Source: Paulownia fortunei
Taxonomy: Eukaryota > Streptophyta > Magnoliopsida > Lamiales > Paulowniaceae
Length of the DNA: 64,000 nt
Assembly (NCBI GenBank): GCA_019321725.1
Contig: CM033106.1
Span: forward strand, 29,934,118-29,998,117
Direction of reading: 5' to 3'
Part shown: piece after piece, positions 26,283-38,008 of the stretch
How positions within the stretch are numbered: the stretch's first letter is position 1
Layout: each line of letters starts with the position of its first letter
Position numbers and translations under genes: made by a program
Notes under the pieces: generated by a model
Database searches by the model: none
The model's input: only the letters and a program-made list of their open reading frames with translations
Told to the model about the DNA's origin: nothing

Positions 26283-26737
26283 CTCTCACTTTCCCGCCAT
26301 TAGTTCGTTAATGCAAAACCACACCTCTCAATTTTTCGTTCTCTGCAGAAAATCAATGGCCATCCCTCTTTGATTCCAGCTCCTCGTCGTCGTCCTCCTC
26401 CTAATAGTCTCCGCCGCCACCGCAACAGACGGCGGGTCCGCCCCATCCCTTCCTTCTTCCGCAACTGCAATCCTCGCACATACGTCTCACACATATCCCC
26501 GCTCTCTTCGCCACCATCCTCTCAGCCACGCTACCACCAACCTATCCTCCCTCCTCACCCGCCTCTCTTGCTACCTTCCTCTCATCGACGTAATTTCCGC
26601 CTATGCCTGATATCCAACGGTCTTTGATAGGAATGGTGTAGTCTGTGTAGTTGAAGCTGAAGTGTCAGCTGGCATGCGATCGATGGTGGCTGTTCAGGAT
26701 CACTATGAACTAAGAGAATTGATCGACATGATTAGAT
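26283..26737 (+). pseudogene. Possible remnant of a secreted-protein gene
   Basis: A C-rich island in AT-rich surroundings. From the ATG at 26356 one frame reads MAIPL, then a stop, then a signal-peptide-like LLVVVLLLIVSAATATDG and a Ser/Thr/Ala-rich stretch. After another stop, an open run FDRNGVVCVVEAEVSAGMRS...LRELIDMI ends at a TGA near 26737. Composition and codon choice look coding, but stops interrupt the frame and I cannot assign a family. It could also be two exons of an undetected gene or chance. No function proposed. Confidence 0.3.
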
Positions 26738-26878
26738 GACTGTGACTATCCCAGTGAGGCTGAATTGTAAACGACTGTAGACTAGCAAAGTGTGCTGACT
26801 TAAGACTTGACCAAGGGGATTTTTTATTTTAAACAGTATTTTATATTATATTCTTAATATTATCAATATAAGCTAAAT

Positions 26879-27080
26879 GTATAAAATAATATTATCAATC
26901 AACACTCAATACTCAATGTGTATTAATGATATTCGAATACGAGATAAAACGTCATTTGAAATTTGAATATTTCATATTCTATTCTAACACTAAGTATATA
27001 AAATAATATTATTAATAGACACTCGATGTATATAAAATAATATTATTAATAGACACTCGTGTATTAATGATATTAGAATA
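26879..27080. repeat. Short tandem repeat, about three diverged copies
   Basis: TATAAAATAATATTATTAAT followed by AGACACTCG occurs twice back to back at 26996-27059. A more diverged copy begins at 26879, followed in two cases by GTGTATTAATGATATT-GAATA. AT-rich, non-coding. Confidence 0.75.
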
Positions 27081-27596
27081 AAAAATAAATCACTATTTAA
27101 AATATAAAATCTAGCTTGCAATGTGATATTGCTGCTAGTTCCTTTCATTCTTTGATGTAATTCAGTTTTACTGCTATTGAAGCTTCGGCTGGCAGAAACA
27201 CAAAATCAATTGCTACCATGCATTACATATATACCATAACTAGAATCTCAGTGGATGGCACTACTCCATGGAAAATACTAATAACACACCGAACAAGAAG
27301 AATTTGTCCAATAACTAAAAAGCAAAATGAGAATCGGATCTACATATTGATTGCGTCCTATTAATAATTAATTATTCCATCCTCCAGCTATAGACCCCCT
27401 TATGAACATATTTCAGCACCACAATGGACTCCACCAGAGATATACCCAATTATTCCCCAGTGTCAAGAGTCCGAACAAAAGACTATACATAGTTAAGCTA
27501 GTTTTCTGTTCCATAGCATCTCTACAGTAACTTGAGGAACCAAATAGGACAAAAAGAACCCGTGACAAGGACCATTTCGTTTGTTGCCTTGATAGT

Positions 27597-30500
27597 TTAT
27601 GTTGTACCCTTAGAATTGAGAGCAACTTTAAGAATTGTTGGATGAGCCTCTGCAGGCAAGTTGAGATCAAACACACTGCCTGCAGTACTTCCTTTTCTAG
27701 GACGCTTCCGTGATAACAGTGGACTCTCGCCGGAAGTCCCAGATGCCGATGCTTGGCCTATTTCTATCAGGTCTCCTACAAAATGCATGAGAAGGGTCAA
27801 CAGAGAGTGAGAGCATCATTCGTTCTGCAAACATTCACCAACTGAAATCACTTTACTACCTTTACAAATAATCAGATTATAATCCTAATTAGCTTCAAAT
27901 CATTATTAATCTTTTAAACAACCATGTCTTATCAGGTAAAACATGCTAAATGAAATTCTCCAGAATTTCAATTTAGCTGCCACCAGATAGTTGAATAAGA
28001 TATAAACAGATTCGATCAGAACTTGCATGAATAGAATAAGCAGTAGAAGGGCTTCAGAAAGCACATTGAAGGTAAACCCTCTGGACGATAAATTTTCCAA
28101 ATGCAAAATTGCTTTGCAAATCAAGCAACAAAGCAGAAACTGCATGAGGGAAAATCTGATCGGGTACTCAATAATGCGATTATGTAGGCACAAAAATTTC
28201 AAGTTATTGCTTCCTATCTTTTATACCGTCAAATCTGTTATCAGAACACATTTAGAATGCCAAATCTCCAATATAAAAATTAATAAAAACATTCTGGGGA
28301 TTCTTAGCATCACTAAAACAATAAATCCTTGTTAGTGAACTGATATGGTCATTCTAAAATGTTATAGACTACCAATATAAAATGCCAAATTCAGCTATCA
28401 GAATCATTTCTTCAAAGTCTTCCTCAACACTGATCCTTACCTAATACACTATTCACCTTTAAAAATTAAACCTAATTCAGTCAGTTAGTGGTAAATTACT
28501 TCGCCAAAGACAATTTTACAGAAAATTTGATAATATTCCTTTTATTTCACCAACAATTTGAAACTTAGAAACTTCAAATTTCTTAGACAAAATTAATTGG
28601 ATCATTCATAGTTCCTCATAATATATCAATGATGCAATATAAAGTCGTCAACCCCCACCATACCACCTTTCTAGCTTGCCAGTTAATTGCATTTCTGTTC
28701 CCATTCAGTGAAATTGTGATCTATGTGTTAAATAACACCGATCAGGAATCTCTCACATTATTGACAATATCATGGCTAAGAACCTGAATTATAGCAGTCA
28801 TATAAATTTGATCTATGCAGCAATGAGGAACACGTCTACTGAAGATCTAAAGCAAATGGTCCCAACCATTACCACATAAGATGTAGTAATCATTATCATC
28901 CCCATGATTCTTCATCAAAATATGAAGCCAGAGGTAAGTTCAAACCACTTTACCAGTGGACTGATCAGCTGCCATCTGACATGTATTATTGCTGTTTGCT
29001 TGAGCGCTCCATCCAACAGTCAGCTCCTCTGCCTTCTCAATGCCTTTTGACTGGTATGGAGCTATAATGTGAATAGTATATTGAAGCGAACCCAATAAGT
29101 CATTCTCAACACATTCATACCTGCAAGATGAGCAAGAGTATAAATTTCTTTATTCACTGCAAAATTTAGGGCGCCCTGGACAACTTAACTCACATTTTTT
29201 TGCAGAGGCTATCAGTGATCACAGAGAGATTAATAACTTGCATCCTTATTTGCATGACTTGTTCCTCAGGATACTCATCAAATGGCTCTTCAAGACATTT
29301 GGATAGCTTCTCAACATTTGACTCGAGCTGCTGCTGCTGGTCCTCAAATAAATGCTGCTTAATTTCACTTTCCTTTTTTGTCATCTCATCCTTAAACAAG
29401 TCATCACCAAACATGTAGAATGCAAAAGGATATGAATATGAGAGAGCTCGTCTTGATCTGAAGAGCCTGTAAAGCCCATTTGTAACCCAGCTGAAATCTC
29501 TTAATTTTGAGTCCCTTGCTTCCAAATTCGATACTTTTTCCTTTATGGTTTCCCTCAGTCTAGATTCCTGCTTAAAGGAGTCTATATGAGCCTTGTAACG
29601 ATTATGATAATGCATGTATCTGTAAAGGTCTCGTTTTGCACGCTCAGCCTTCTTCTCACCGTCTTCTTTATAGCGACCACAGCTATGATTAGCAATATGG
29701 GACCAAGTATGGTCTCGGCCCGTACCTCCACCACACAGCCAACTAAAGCAGGAAATAAAATAGTAAGAATACACAAAACTGTGCAATCTGAAAATTTCCA
29801 TGAGGAAATTTAAATAGTGAAAATATAAAGCAACAAGCCCAAGGATATTCATGTCATATTATAGGACATAGCATAAGAACAATCACGCACGATTCTGAAA
29901 GGAAAGAAAGAAAAATGTCTATGTCTGTGTTGACTATTTCATTTACGAATTAGATATTAAAGTTTCACTACTAAGCTAGTTTATCAAACACCACCTCTTG
30001 GTTGTTGGGTGAAATGTACAAAAGAATTCAATTAGTTGCATTGCAGCACTTCCACCGAGCCCATAAAAAAATAAAAAAATGAAAGGAAAGAAGAAAGAAA
30101 GAAAAAGGAGAGAAACCCTAACACCAAACGAAAACAAGAGAAGAATAAAGAAGGAATGAATAAGCGGAAAATTAAAAGGGGAAATAACTTCTAGACTGCA
30201 ATAAAACCATATAAAATAAGCCCCATCAAAAGCAGAGGAATGTGTTAAATAATAACTTGAAGCACAGAGCATTCTATTAGGCATTACATTTGGAGAAGTA
30301 TCATTCAATAAAATCAATAGAGGAACAGTTTTCATAAGCACGCCAAGTAAATATGCACTAAGTTGCAGAAATGAAAGCAGTCTTACCAAAATGCTTGCCC
30401 ACATATGCAACTGACTAGGTTGCAACCACCATTCTTCTCAACCGGTTTGTGACACTTAGGACAAGGCTTTGTATGTACAGTAATCCAATTGACTGTCTCG

Positions 30501-32511
30501 GATTCGTCACGGCATTTCTTTGTCCACAGCTCCCACATTGAGCATGAACAAGGGGAATGGGCTTCTGATAAGCAACTGAAACAGAACTGTAAACCACAAG
30601 AACATTCTACCTCACAGAATTCATCGTTTTCTACCCGTATTGCATTACCACAGTGCGGTATACTGGGACACCATTTAACCATTTTGTTGTCTTCAATGTA
30701 AGACTCGAGAAGAAACCGGTCAAACTTCTCAGCTAAATCAGGGTGCTTTACACTAACTAGCTTTCTAATAATAGCTTCATCACAGATAGCATTGCATTTA
30801 TGGGCCATGCACCTGATCCTCTTGCTTTGGCCCTCGTTTATTTTGACAATGAAATGCTCTGTCCAACCTGAAAATTTTTCCATGTATAATTACCAAATAG
30901 TAAAGAACTAAATGAGTCCAAAATATGCCATCCCAATAAAAATCACAACTGTGCAAAGCGCAAAACGAAAGTGAAAGTATGAATCATGTCTTTCAAAAGA
31001 AGCCACGCATAATGCAAATTAAACCAGAATGTAGCATCCTAGAAACTTACAATGCCATACAGAGGAATAGCAGAACCTGCTATAGTTATTTATGCCATTT
31101 TCCATGTTCCAGAAAAGAAACCAGGAAAATAATCCAAATGAAGGAAACGGTGCTTACAATTGTTGCAAAAGCAGTGGCCACAGTCCATTTTCGTCACATG
31201 TTTTGCAGGCACATCATCCATACAGATAATGCACATTACTGTAGATGAAGATTCTGGTGGATTGAGGTCAACAAGTTCAACCACAGTAACACCTGCTTCT
31301 GAAAACATGCAAGATTTACCCTTCTCAACATAAACTGCAATCAGTTTCTCAACATCCCATCGGTAATGAATGAGAAGAGTTCTGGCATGGTGTTCTCTCA
31401 CTGATAGCAAGTCCATTACTCTTCGCAAATCTTCTTTCTGCACAGATCACGAAATTCCAATCTTCATTTATATACATACAGTGCCATTCTGCTCCTCTTA
31501 TTTGAACTTTTGATAGATTTAAGAAAGAAAACAAACGTACAGTCATCTTAGTTTCTCGAAATCATTTTTCCAGAAAATTACAGCTCTTGCCTCTTGGTGA
31601 ATGAATTATGGAAATGTTCAAGGGCTTTTTCAGTAAAATTTTCAATCAAACTAGCTTAAAGGATTCTAAAAACTTCCGCTATCCAAATTTCAGGGAGAAT
31701 TTCATTACTGGCAAAAATAGCAACCAGAAAGTACTGGATAATGTAATACAAGTGAGCATGTTGCAAGTTTATAAAAAGAGAATCGAGAAATATGTAAACT
31801 TTTATTACCTGAGCAGCCAACAGAGACTCTTTTGTGATTACCTGCAAATAGCACCAAAAAAAAAAAAAAAACAGCAAAACAACTCCAAATCATTAAATCA
31901 AAACAGGCATAATTCAACATAAGCTTCTTTCACTAAGAATTGTCAACGTAGAGGATATCATCCGGGTGTAGGAAATAAACAGAAGAGGCCACATAACATA
32001 AAACTGAACTCCATAGCCATGGAAACATAAAACAAAGGCAACATGTGTCAAATAAGCAAATAGATAACATAAAGAGATAAAAGAAGTTCAGACTATCTGC
32101 GCAAGTTCAATCAATGAAAAATAAGACCGCATAATCACAAAATAAGATAATTAGATATCAAAAAACACGGCCCCGCGTTCTTAAAACCTTCAAAGGCAAA
32201 AAAATCAGCATTTTTAACCTCGATAAGCATGGAATAGCATCAACACATACTGTAAGCTGATATAATCAGCTCGACAGAACCACACTTACTATTAAGAATT
32301 TGCAAAATAAAAAATCTTTACATGCATTCTTAAATACTCACGTAAAGCTGTACTAGTATGTACACACCTTGGAAGAAGGGGCTTTGGATGGGGCCCACTG
32401 AGCATCGGACTCTTCATTTTCGAGTCCGTCGAGCGACTCCGCTTCTCGATCGAACGAATAGTAATCGTCTTCCTCTTCGCTGCCGCCGTTCATATAATAA
32501 TCATCCTCCAT
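27597..32511 (-). CDS. ARIADNE-type RBR E3 ubiquitin ligase, 7 exons
   Basis: Exons (minus): 32511-32368, 31841-31809, 31437-31158, 30867-30387, 29742-29194, 29120-28954, 27775-27597; 551 aa, in phase. Acidic start MEDDYYMNGGSEEEDDYYSF; UBA-like region; RING1 from C128 (CIICMDD...CGHCFCNNC); IBR at about residues 219-262 (WCPSIPHC, CSCGLQFCFSC); RING2 CPKCHKPVEKNGGCNLVSC with the expected catalytic Cys at about 301; then the Ariadne domain (CGRYKEDGEKKAERAKRDL onward). RBR enzymes take ubiquitin from E2 onto the RING2 Cys before passing it to substrate; all key residues are visible, so it should be active. Closest in layout to plant ARI1/ARI2/ARI3. The last exon ends in a basic RKRPRKG stretch and FDLNLPA, an EAR-like motif. 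Substrate unknown. Confidence 0.93.
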
Positions 32512-34388
32512 AATTTAATACTTATTTGATCACTCTCTCTATACAAATAAGTGCATGTATGTACAAAAATTAGGTGAAACAATGATCGTCTTTGATTTCG
32601 GCGACTGTGATCCGATCCCCGGATCAGTCAGCGGTAATTTTCCGGCGAAATTCTGCCGGCGATTGAAGAGAGAGAAAGAGTGAAGGTTGTGAATTTTACA
32701 CAGGGTTTCTTCGTGGTGCGGGGATAGCTTATGGAGTCTTTGAGTGGTCTTTACGGCGTCGTTTGCAGAAGTGTGCTATGGAAGGTTTTAATGATACCAC
32801 GGCATTTGGTGTACGGTGGTTGACCAGTTACGTAAAGTCAATGGAATTGTGGGATAACGAGTCTGAAGTAAATTATTGTTAAATCAGTCGTCACTTTTAA
32901 ACAATATCCCAATCAGGTAAGCACTTTTATTAATCCCAAATTGTTATTCTTAAAAAATAAAATAAATAACAAGATTCAAACAATATTTATATATATATAT
33001 ATATGTAAATAAACTTAATAAAGGGCTAAAGTAAGAACCATAAGTTTTGGTTCTTTTCCTTCCCAATCTTTGTCAATGTAATGTACAGGTTAAATGCATT
33101 AAGGCTACCTAATTAATACAAGCAATAAATGCTTACCCTCAACATATATTATAGCTTCTAAGCTAAGACTTCAAGCAACATATATTCCCAGCAACATTTT
33201 TCTAGCCTAATTTATTTTAAAAAAATGGAATTTAAAAACATTGCAGTAAGGATTCATCATTGCTCAGCAACAAATCAGGACAAGGAGATTAACGTTTCAT
33301 ATCTTTGTCTAGAATTGCTTCAATCAAGTTAATGCAGGAAATTGGACTCAAATGTTTTGAGGTACAAAACCACAAAAAGAAATTTAAATTGATTATGAAC
33401 TTAATGTTCAGAAAAATTTCACTAGTGATAAATCAATCGATAATGAAAGACTGTAGAGCAAGAGTGAGGTATAACAATTTTGCTTTTTTTTTTTTTTTTG
33501 TCTGCATATTTACTATCTCGGCATTCCCTTCTAAACCGTTTTGTCATTTTTTGGTTTATCCAGAACCAATACATTCACTATGGTAATAGAGTCGTCCAAG
33601 GTTCATTGCATGGACCGAAGCCCAGAAGCTTAAGGCTGTTCATTTTCTGCCTTCCCTTTCTCTTTATCAATATAAAACTGAAGTTGAAAGGTGATCCTGG
33701 ACAGATAAATATGCTAATAACATCATATGTATGAACGCAAAATAACCAGTAACCACAAAATAGGTATAGACACAAAGGTGATGGTTCGGTATACCCTACT
33801 TTGATTAAGAGGTAAAAAGAGAGCATAAAAAAAGGAATCAATGTAATATTCCAACATTTCTACGGAAATACCAATTCCACACACAAATGATATCAGCTTC
33901 CTGAAGTTTCAGTCCATTTCCAACATCTTGAGCCAAAAGGTTTCAGCTTCAAGCAACTATAATAAACTGCATTCGCCAAATTATGGGTAAGAAATAGAAG
34001 CTCGCAAAGATAGCATTGTTTGTTGACTCAATCTCAAGGATTTAAGGGCCTCACTAATTGTTTCCCATCTCCACACCTCCACTTAGGGCAGAGGTTGCAA
34101 ACCTCGAAGGCAACCCATAATGCAGATCATGTCAAGTTTGATGCCAATCATGGGAGGGAGTGAACTGCAAGATCGGAACAATCAATAGGGACATGGAGGA
34201 TCAAAAATTCAAAGTAGATGAAGCAAATTATTGAAAGACTGCCATAGAATAGGAAAAATAACAATTTAGAAGGACGCTACATCACTACTACCAATCTTAA
34301 TTTTAGATTCTAAGAAGGAAAACTGTCAAAATAAGGGTAGAGGAGGAAATTGCCAAGGAATTAAAACCTTTACCTTTCACATCAGACT
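32512..34388. other. ARIADNE promoter side and methyltransferase 3' flank
   Basis: The first 250 bases are GC-richer, consistent with leader and promoter of the ARIADNE gene. (TA)n run at about 32990-33003. Nothing coding recognised through 34,388. Confidence 0.5.
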
Positions 34389-36848
34389 TCACATCTCATC
34401 AAGATCTGTACGAAATAAATAGTCTTCATTGTCTAATTCCTCATGGAAAAGAGTTATAGATGGCATGTCAATCTTTTCAGCATATTCAATATTATCTGAT
34501 GATCTTTCGCCCTGCAAGATGCTTACTTTTAGTATTTACAAGCTCAATTCGGCATGCATGAAAGAAATACAATCAACATCATTTCGCATAATACGATGAA
34601 ATATGTTGCAATTTTTTAGTTATTAAATACTATGTCTCAGGACGGACCTTCTTCAAAATATAGAAGAAATAATGAAATCCATCACCAAATGTTCTCCATT
34701 CAACCGACCAGGTAAATGTGGGAGCATTAAAGAAAGGACGCCTGAAGTGTGGCTGAAGAATAAACAGAAAGATCTCATCCATTATATAAGCACTTTTCGA
34801 ATCAAGAAGGAGATTCATTCGATTCTTTTTCTTCTACCTGGCCAAAGGTGATGGAGATGAAAATGCCATGGGGTTTCAAAACTCTATGAACACCTTCAAG
34901 CATTGCCATAACTTTGCTCGCTGTCACAGGTTCTGGATTCCAAGGATCTCCAGAGTCAACGAACAATACATCCTTCATTTTCCAAGAAAATAAATACCGT
35001 GTAAACATACACATAGCAAACAAACACTTGACAGGTCCATCAGTGCTAGTTATCAAATGAAAAATGTCAGCCTGCCTTTGATTTATAGATTAATGGAAGA
35101 ATGAAGATATGTGACAGTGGTGAATGCACTTCAACTAGGGAAGTAAAATTCAGTAGAAGAACCAAAGAGTAGGGAAACAAGATGGCAATGAAAGTAGAGG
35201 GAAGAGAGGAATTCACTGAACTTACACTTCTAATTACACATATAATAGAGATTAATCTATTCATTTTAGCATTCAACCCCTCCAGTTAGGGAGCCAGAGC
35301 GAAAGAAGTGGGTCCAGGAAGAGTGTCCCTCCCACCTTTTGCACAAACCAACTTACATTAAGATCCTAATACATCTAGGAATTATAAGTGTAAACATTAT
35401 AGCTTTACCATGGTTCCCTTCTCTATAACCACATCAAAACATTCATCTTCAAAAGGCAGGTCTAACATGTCAGCTTCCAGCACTTTAATTTCTGATAGCA
35501 GTAACACAAACAGAAAAGATAAAGTGAACAGAGTTACATCACGTGTTGCAATTCGAAACATCAAAGACTTTTTAAGCTAAACAACTGACATAGTCGGATC
35601 AGATTTTCTTTAGCCAATTCCTCAACTTAGTTGCACAACAAAAATATTAATACGTAACACACAGCACCCTCATAAAAGATCTTCTTTCAGAAAAAGAATT
35701 AGAAACACAACAGGAACGGAGAGAGAGAAATTGAGGAAAAATGGTGGTTAGTGTGTCACATAATGTCTTCAACAAAAAGGACCGACATGGCTATTCTACT
35801 TAAAAATGATTGCAAGTGACCATTATCATAAGCAGAGGGAGGAAGAGCCTTGTTTAAGGAGCAAACTGGGATGTTTATTAGATATCCCACTACCAAATGT
35901 GGTACAGGGAATTCCAAATGTTAAACCACATGTTCATGTGGCCCCGATCGCCAACCATGATCCCCAACAGTTAACGGTCCCTAAACATGTAAAAGTTTTT
36001 AATGGCAACAGGCAATTATACATTTATCTTCATGGATATAAGCTATTCATGTATCAAAATGTTAAACACAGTATCATTAGAAAGGGTGGGGCAGCGACGA
36101 CCACAATACCATAAAGTGCGACTTACCCATGAGCTTCTACATGTGACAAAACTTTGAGACTTCTCGGTCAAAAGACCCAACACCATCATATCATTTAAAA
36201 ATTTGTTATTTTAACAAATCATATTCTACATCATATACATCCATAGAAAAGATGAACTACACTACATACTGACAAAATAAACCTCAAATTAAGAAGCTAG
36301 CAACCTTTATAGCCCTTGGAAAGCAATCGTTGCTTCATCTTCTCAACAGCAATGGATGACAGATCAATGCAGGTCAGTTCAGTAATTCCATCTCTATACA
36401 GTTCTTCACACAGCTGAGAATTTCCACATCCAACCTCCAATACCTGTTGGTCAAAAAGTAACATTCTATGAACTATTTATATATATATATATATATACCG
36501 AATAACTTTTGAAAAATAGTCAATTGCAAACAAAAAGTGAAAAAAATTGAGAGAATAAAGAGGGATTTACAGCAGAGTTGGGTTTAATGTATTGAAGAAT
36601 GAGGTGACGGAAATAAGAATAGTCTTTAAACCACTCGTAATGCTCTTCTTGAGCAAACCTCTGATCCCTGAAATTCATATTTTATTCCAAAAAATCATAA
36701 ATACAGTTCAATTGGCATGAGAAAACAAAATTATACAAAAGTATTAAGAAGAAATTAGGGCATTTGAGGCTGACCAGTAGTGGGGGTCGAGGTATGCGGA
36801 AGCAGTGGCCGGAGCGACGTCGCATTTCGCGACCTCTGATGGTTCCAT
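34389..36848 (-). CDS. eEF1A-lysine-methyltransferase-4-like (METTL) protein, 7 exons
   Basis: Exons (minus): 36848-36775, 36667-36571, 36443-36305, 35491-35409, 34972-34838, 34752-34648, 34511-34389; 251 aa, in phase. Class I SAM-dependent methyltransferase: YWDQRFAQEEHYEWFKDYSY upstream, motif I VLEVGCGNS (residues 58-66), acidic end of strand 2 at LTCIDLSS, the motif-II region EADMLDLPFEDECFDVVIEK, and GVHRVLKPHGIFISITFGQP. The C-terminal block PHFRRPFF...WSVEWRTFGDGFHYFFY is characteristic of the EEF1AKMT4/ECE2-like group, whose human member methylates a lysine of translation factor eEF1A. The plant substrate is unproven. No transit peptide evident; probably cytosolic. The ATG used is the first in frame, and MEPSEVAKCDVAP is short, as in homologues. 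Confidence 0.88.
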
Positions 36849-38008
36849 ATTTCTAAGAATTGGGGATTTTACGCGTTTGATTTTCAGAAAATTAGAGAGC
36901 ATAGGTTGAGAGAGAAAAACCCTAAACGGTTAAACCCGGGGACTGTTGGTAGTTCCTAGTGGTGCAGGAATTATTTTGATGCCCAAATCTTTTTGTTAAT
37001 AATAAAATGGTACAAAATTTTTTACAAATACTTCAGACAGTACTTAAATTTTGGTGTAAGTGCCAAATTGATATATGTTCAATAAATTCTACCAATTACT
37101 ATTATCTAAGTTTTTTTTTAAATGATAAATATGTCTTTTTAATTTTAATTTGATTTCAATACTCCATTAAAATGCTCATAATATATTTTACCTGATTATA
37201 TTGAACTTTTTTGGCAAGAATAATGCGAATTCAAAATTCATTAATAATAAAAAACTATATACAATAAAATTCGAAATGATTTGTTGTGAAACAAATCAAA
37301 ATATACTTCGAGCTTAGAGAGCAACAATCCTGAAATTGAGATTTAAGATGTGAAATTTGAAAATCTATTTTTCAAAGTTGTATAAAAAATTAATTAAGAA
37401 TTAAAAATGATGTGATTGCTGCAACAAATTTTTAGCCTTTATAATTTCTCCATCCAATAAGTATTAAATTGTCAATTTGGCAAAATTCAGGCACCAATTA
37501 GCTATCTGCGACAATTTATATTCTAGGTGACATTAATAGCTAAACTTAACTATCAAATCTATTTGTACCATATCTATATAAAATAACATTTAAAAATTTA
37601 ATCCTATCAGGGAATTGATTTTAAAAAGAAAAAAGAAAAAAGAAAATTAGAAACATAGATTTCTTATTTTTAAACAAAAAAAACTTACAGTTCAAAAGTA
37701 CAAAAGTATTGTTATAGTATATGAATGTGAACATAATCATCAAACAATACGATCAAAAGAACGATTACAAATAGTATTATCACATATTCATACTCCCAAA
37801 AAACTTCGTGCATTCTGAACTGCTTGTCTCTCCCATATGAACTGATGCATCATCAATTTGCTCAGGTGCAATCACATGAAGGACTAAACCGCACTAAGAA
37901 GGGTAGAAGCTTAAATGGAGGAAAAGTTTCTGAAGTACTATCATCACTGAGGATGTGCAAAAACAATACAGATTTACACATCTTTCAGTGGAAACTTTTC
38001 CTTCACGT
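36849..38008. other. Intergenic, AT-rich
   Basis: Upstream side of the methyltransferase gene and 3' UTR/flank of TIC62. No coding feature recognised; the frames at 37824-38140 on the plus strand overlap TIC62 sequence and are shadows. Confidence 0.5.

Larger units (their letters stand above)
21531..27596. other. 6 kb gene-poor stretch
   Basis: Holds the likely untranslated leader exons of the DUF547 gene (to about 22.2 kb), its promoter, and the 3' flank of the ARIADNE gene. From 22.2 to 26.2 kb I see only AT-rich DNA with short unrecognisable frames. A GC-rich coding-like fragment follows at 26.28-26.74 kb and a small tandem repeat at 26.88-27.08 kb. Confidence 0.5.

Noticed and set aside
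29976..30425. 149-codon minus-strand frame in the ARIADNE gene
   Set aside because: It is intron sequence extending an exon edge; Phe/Leu-rich low complexity.
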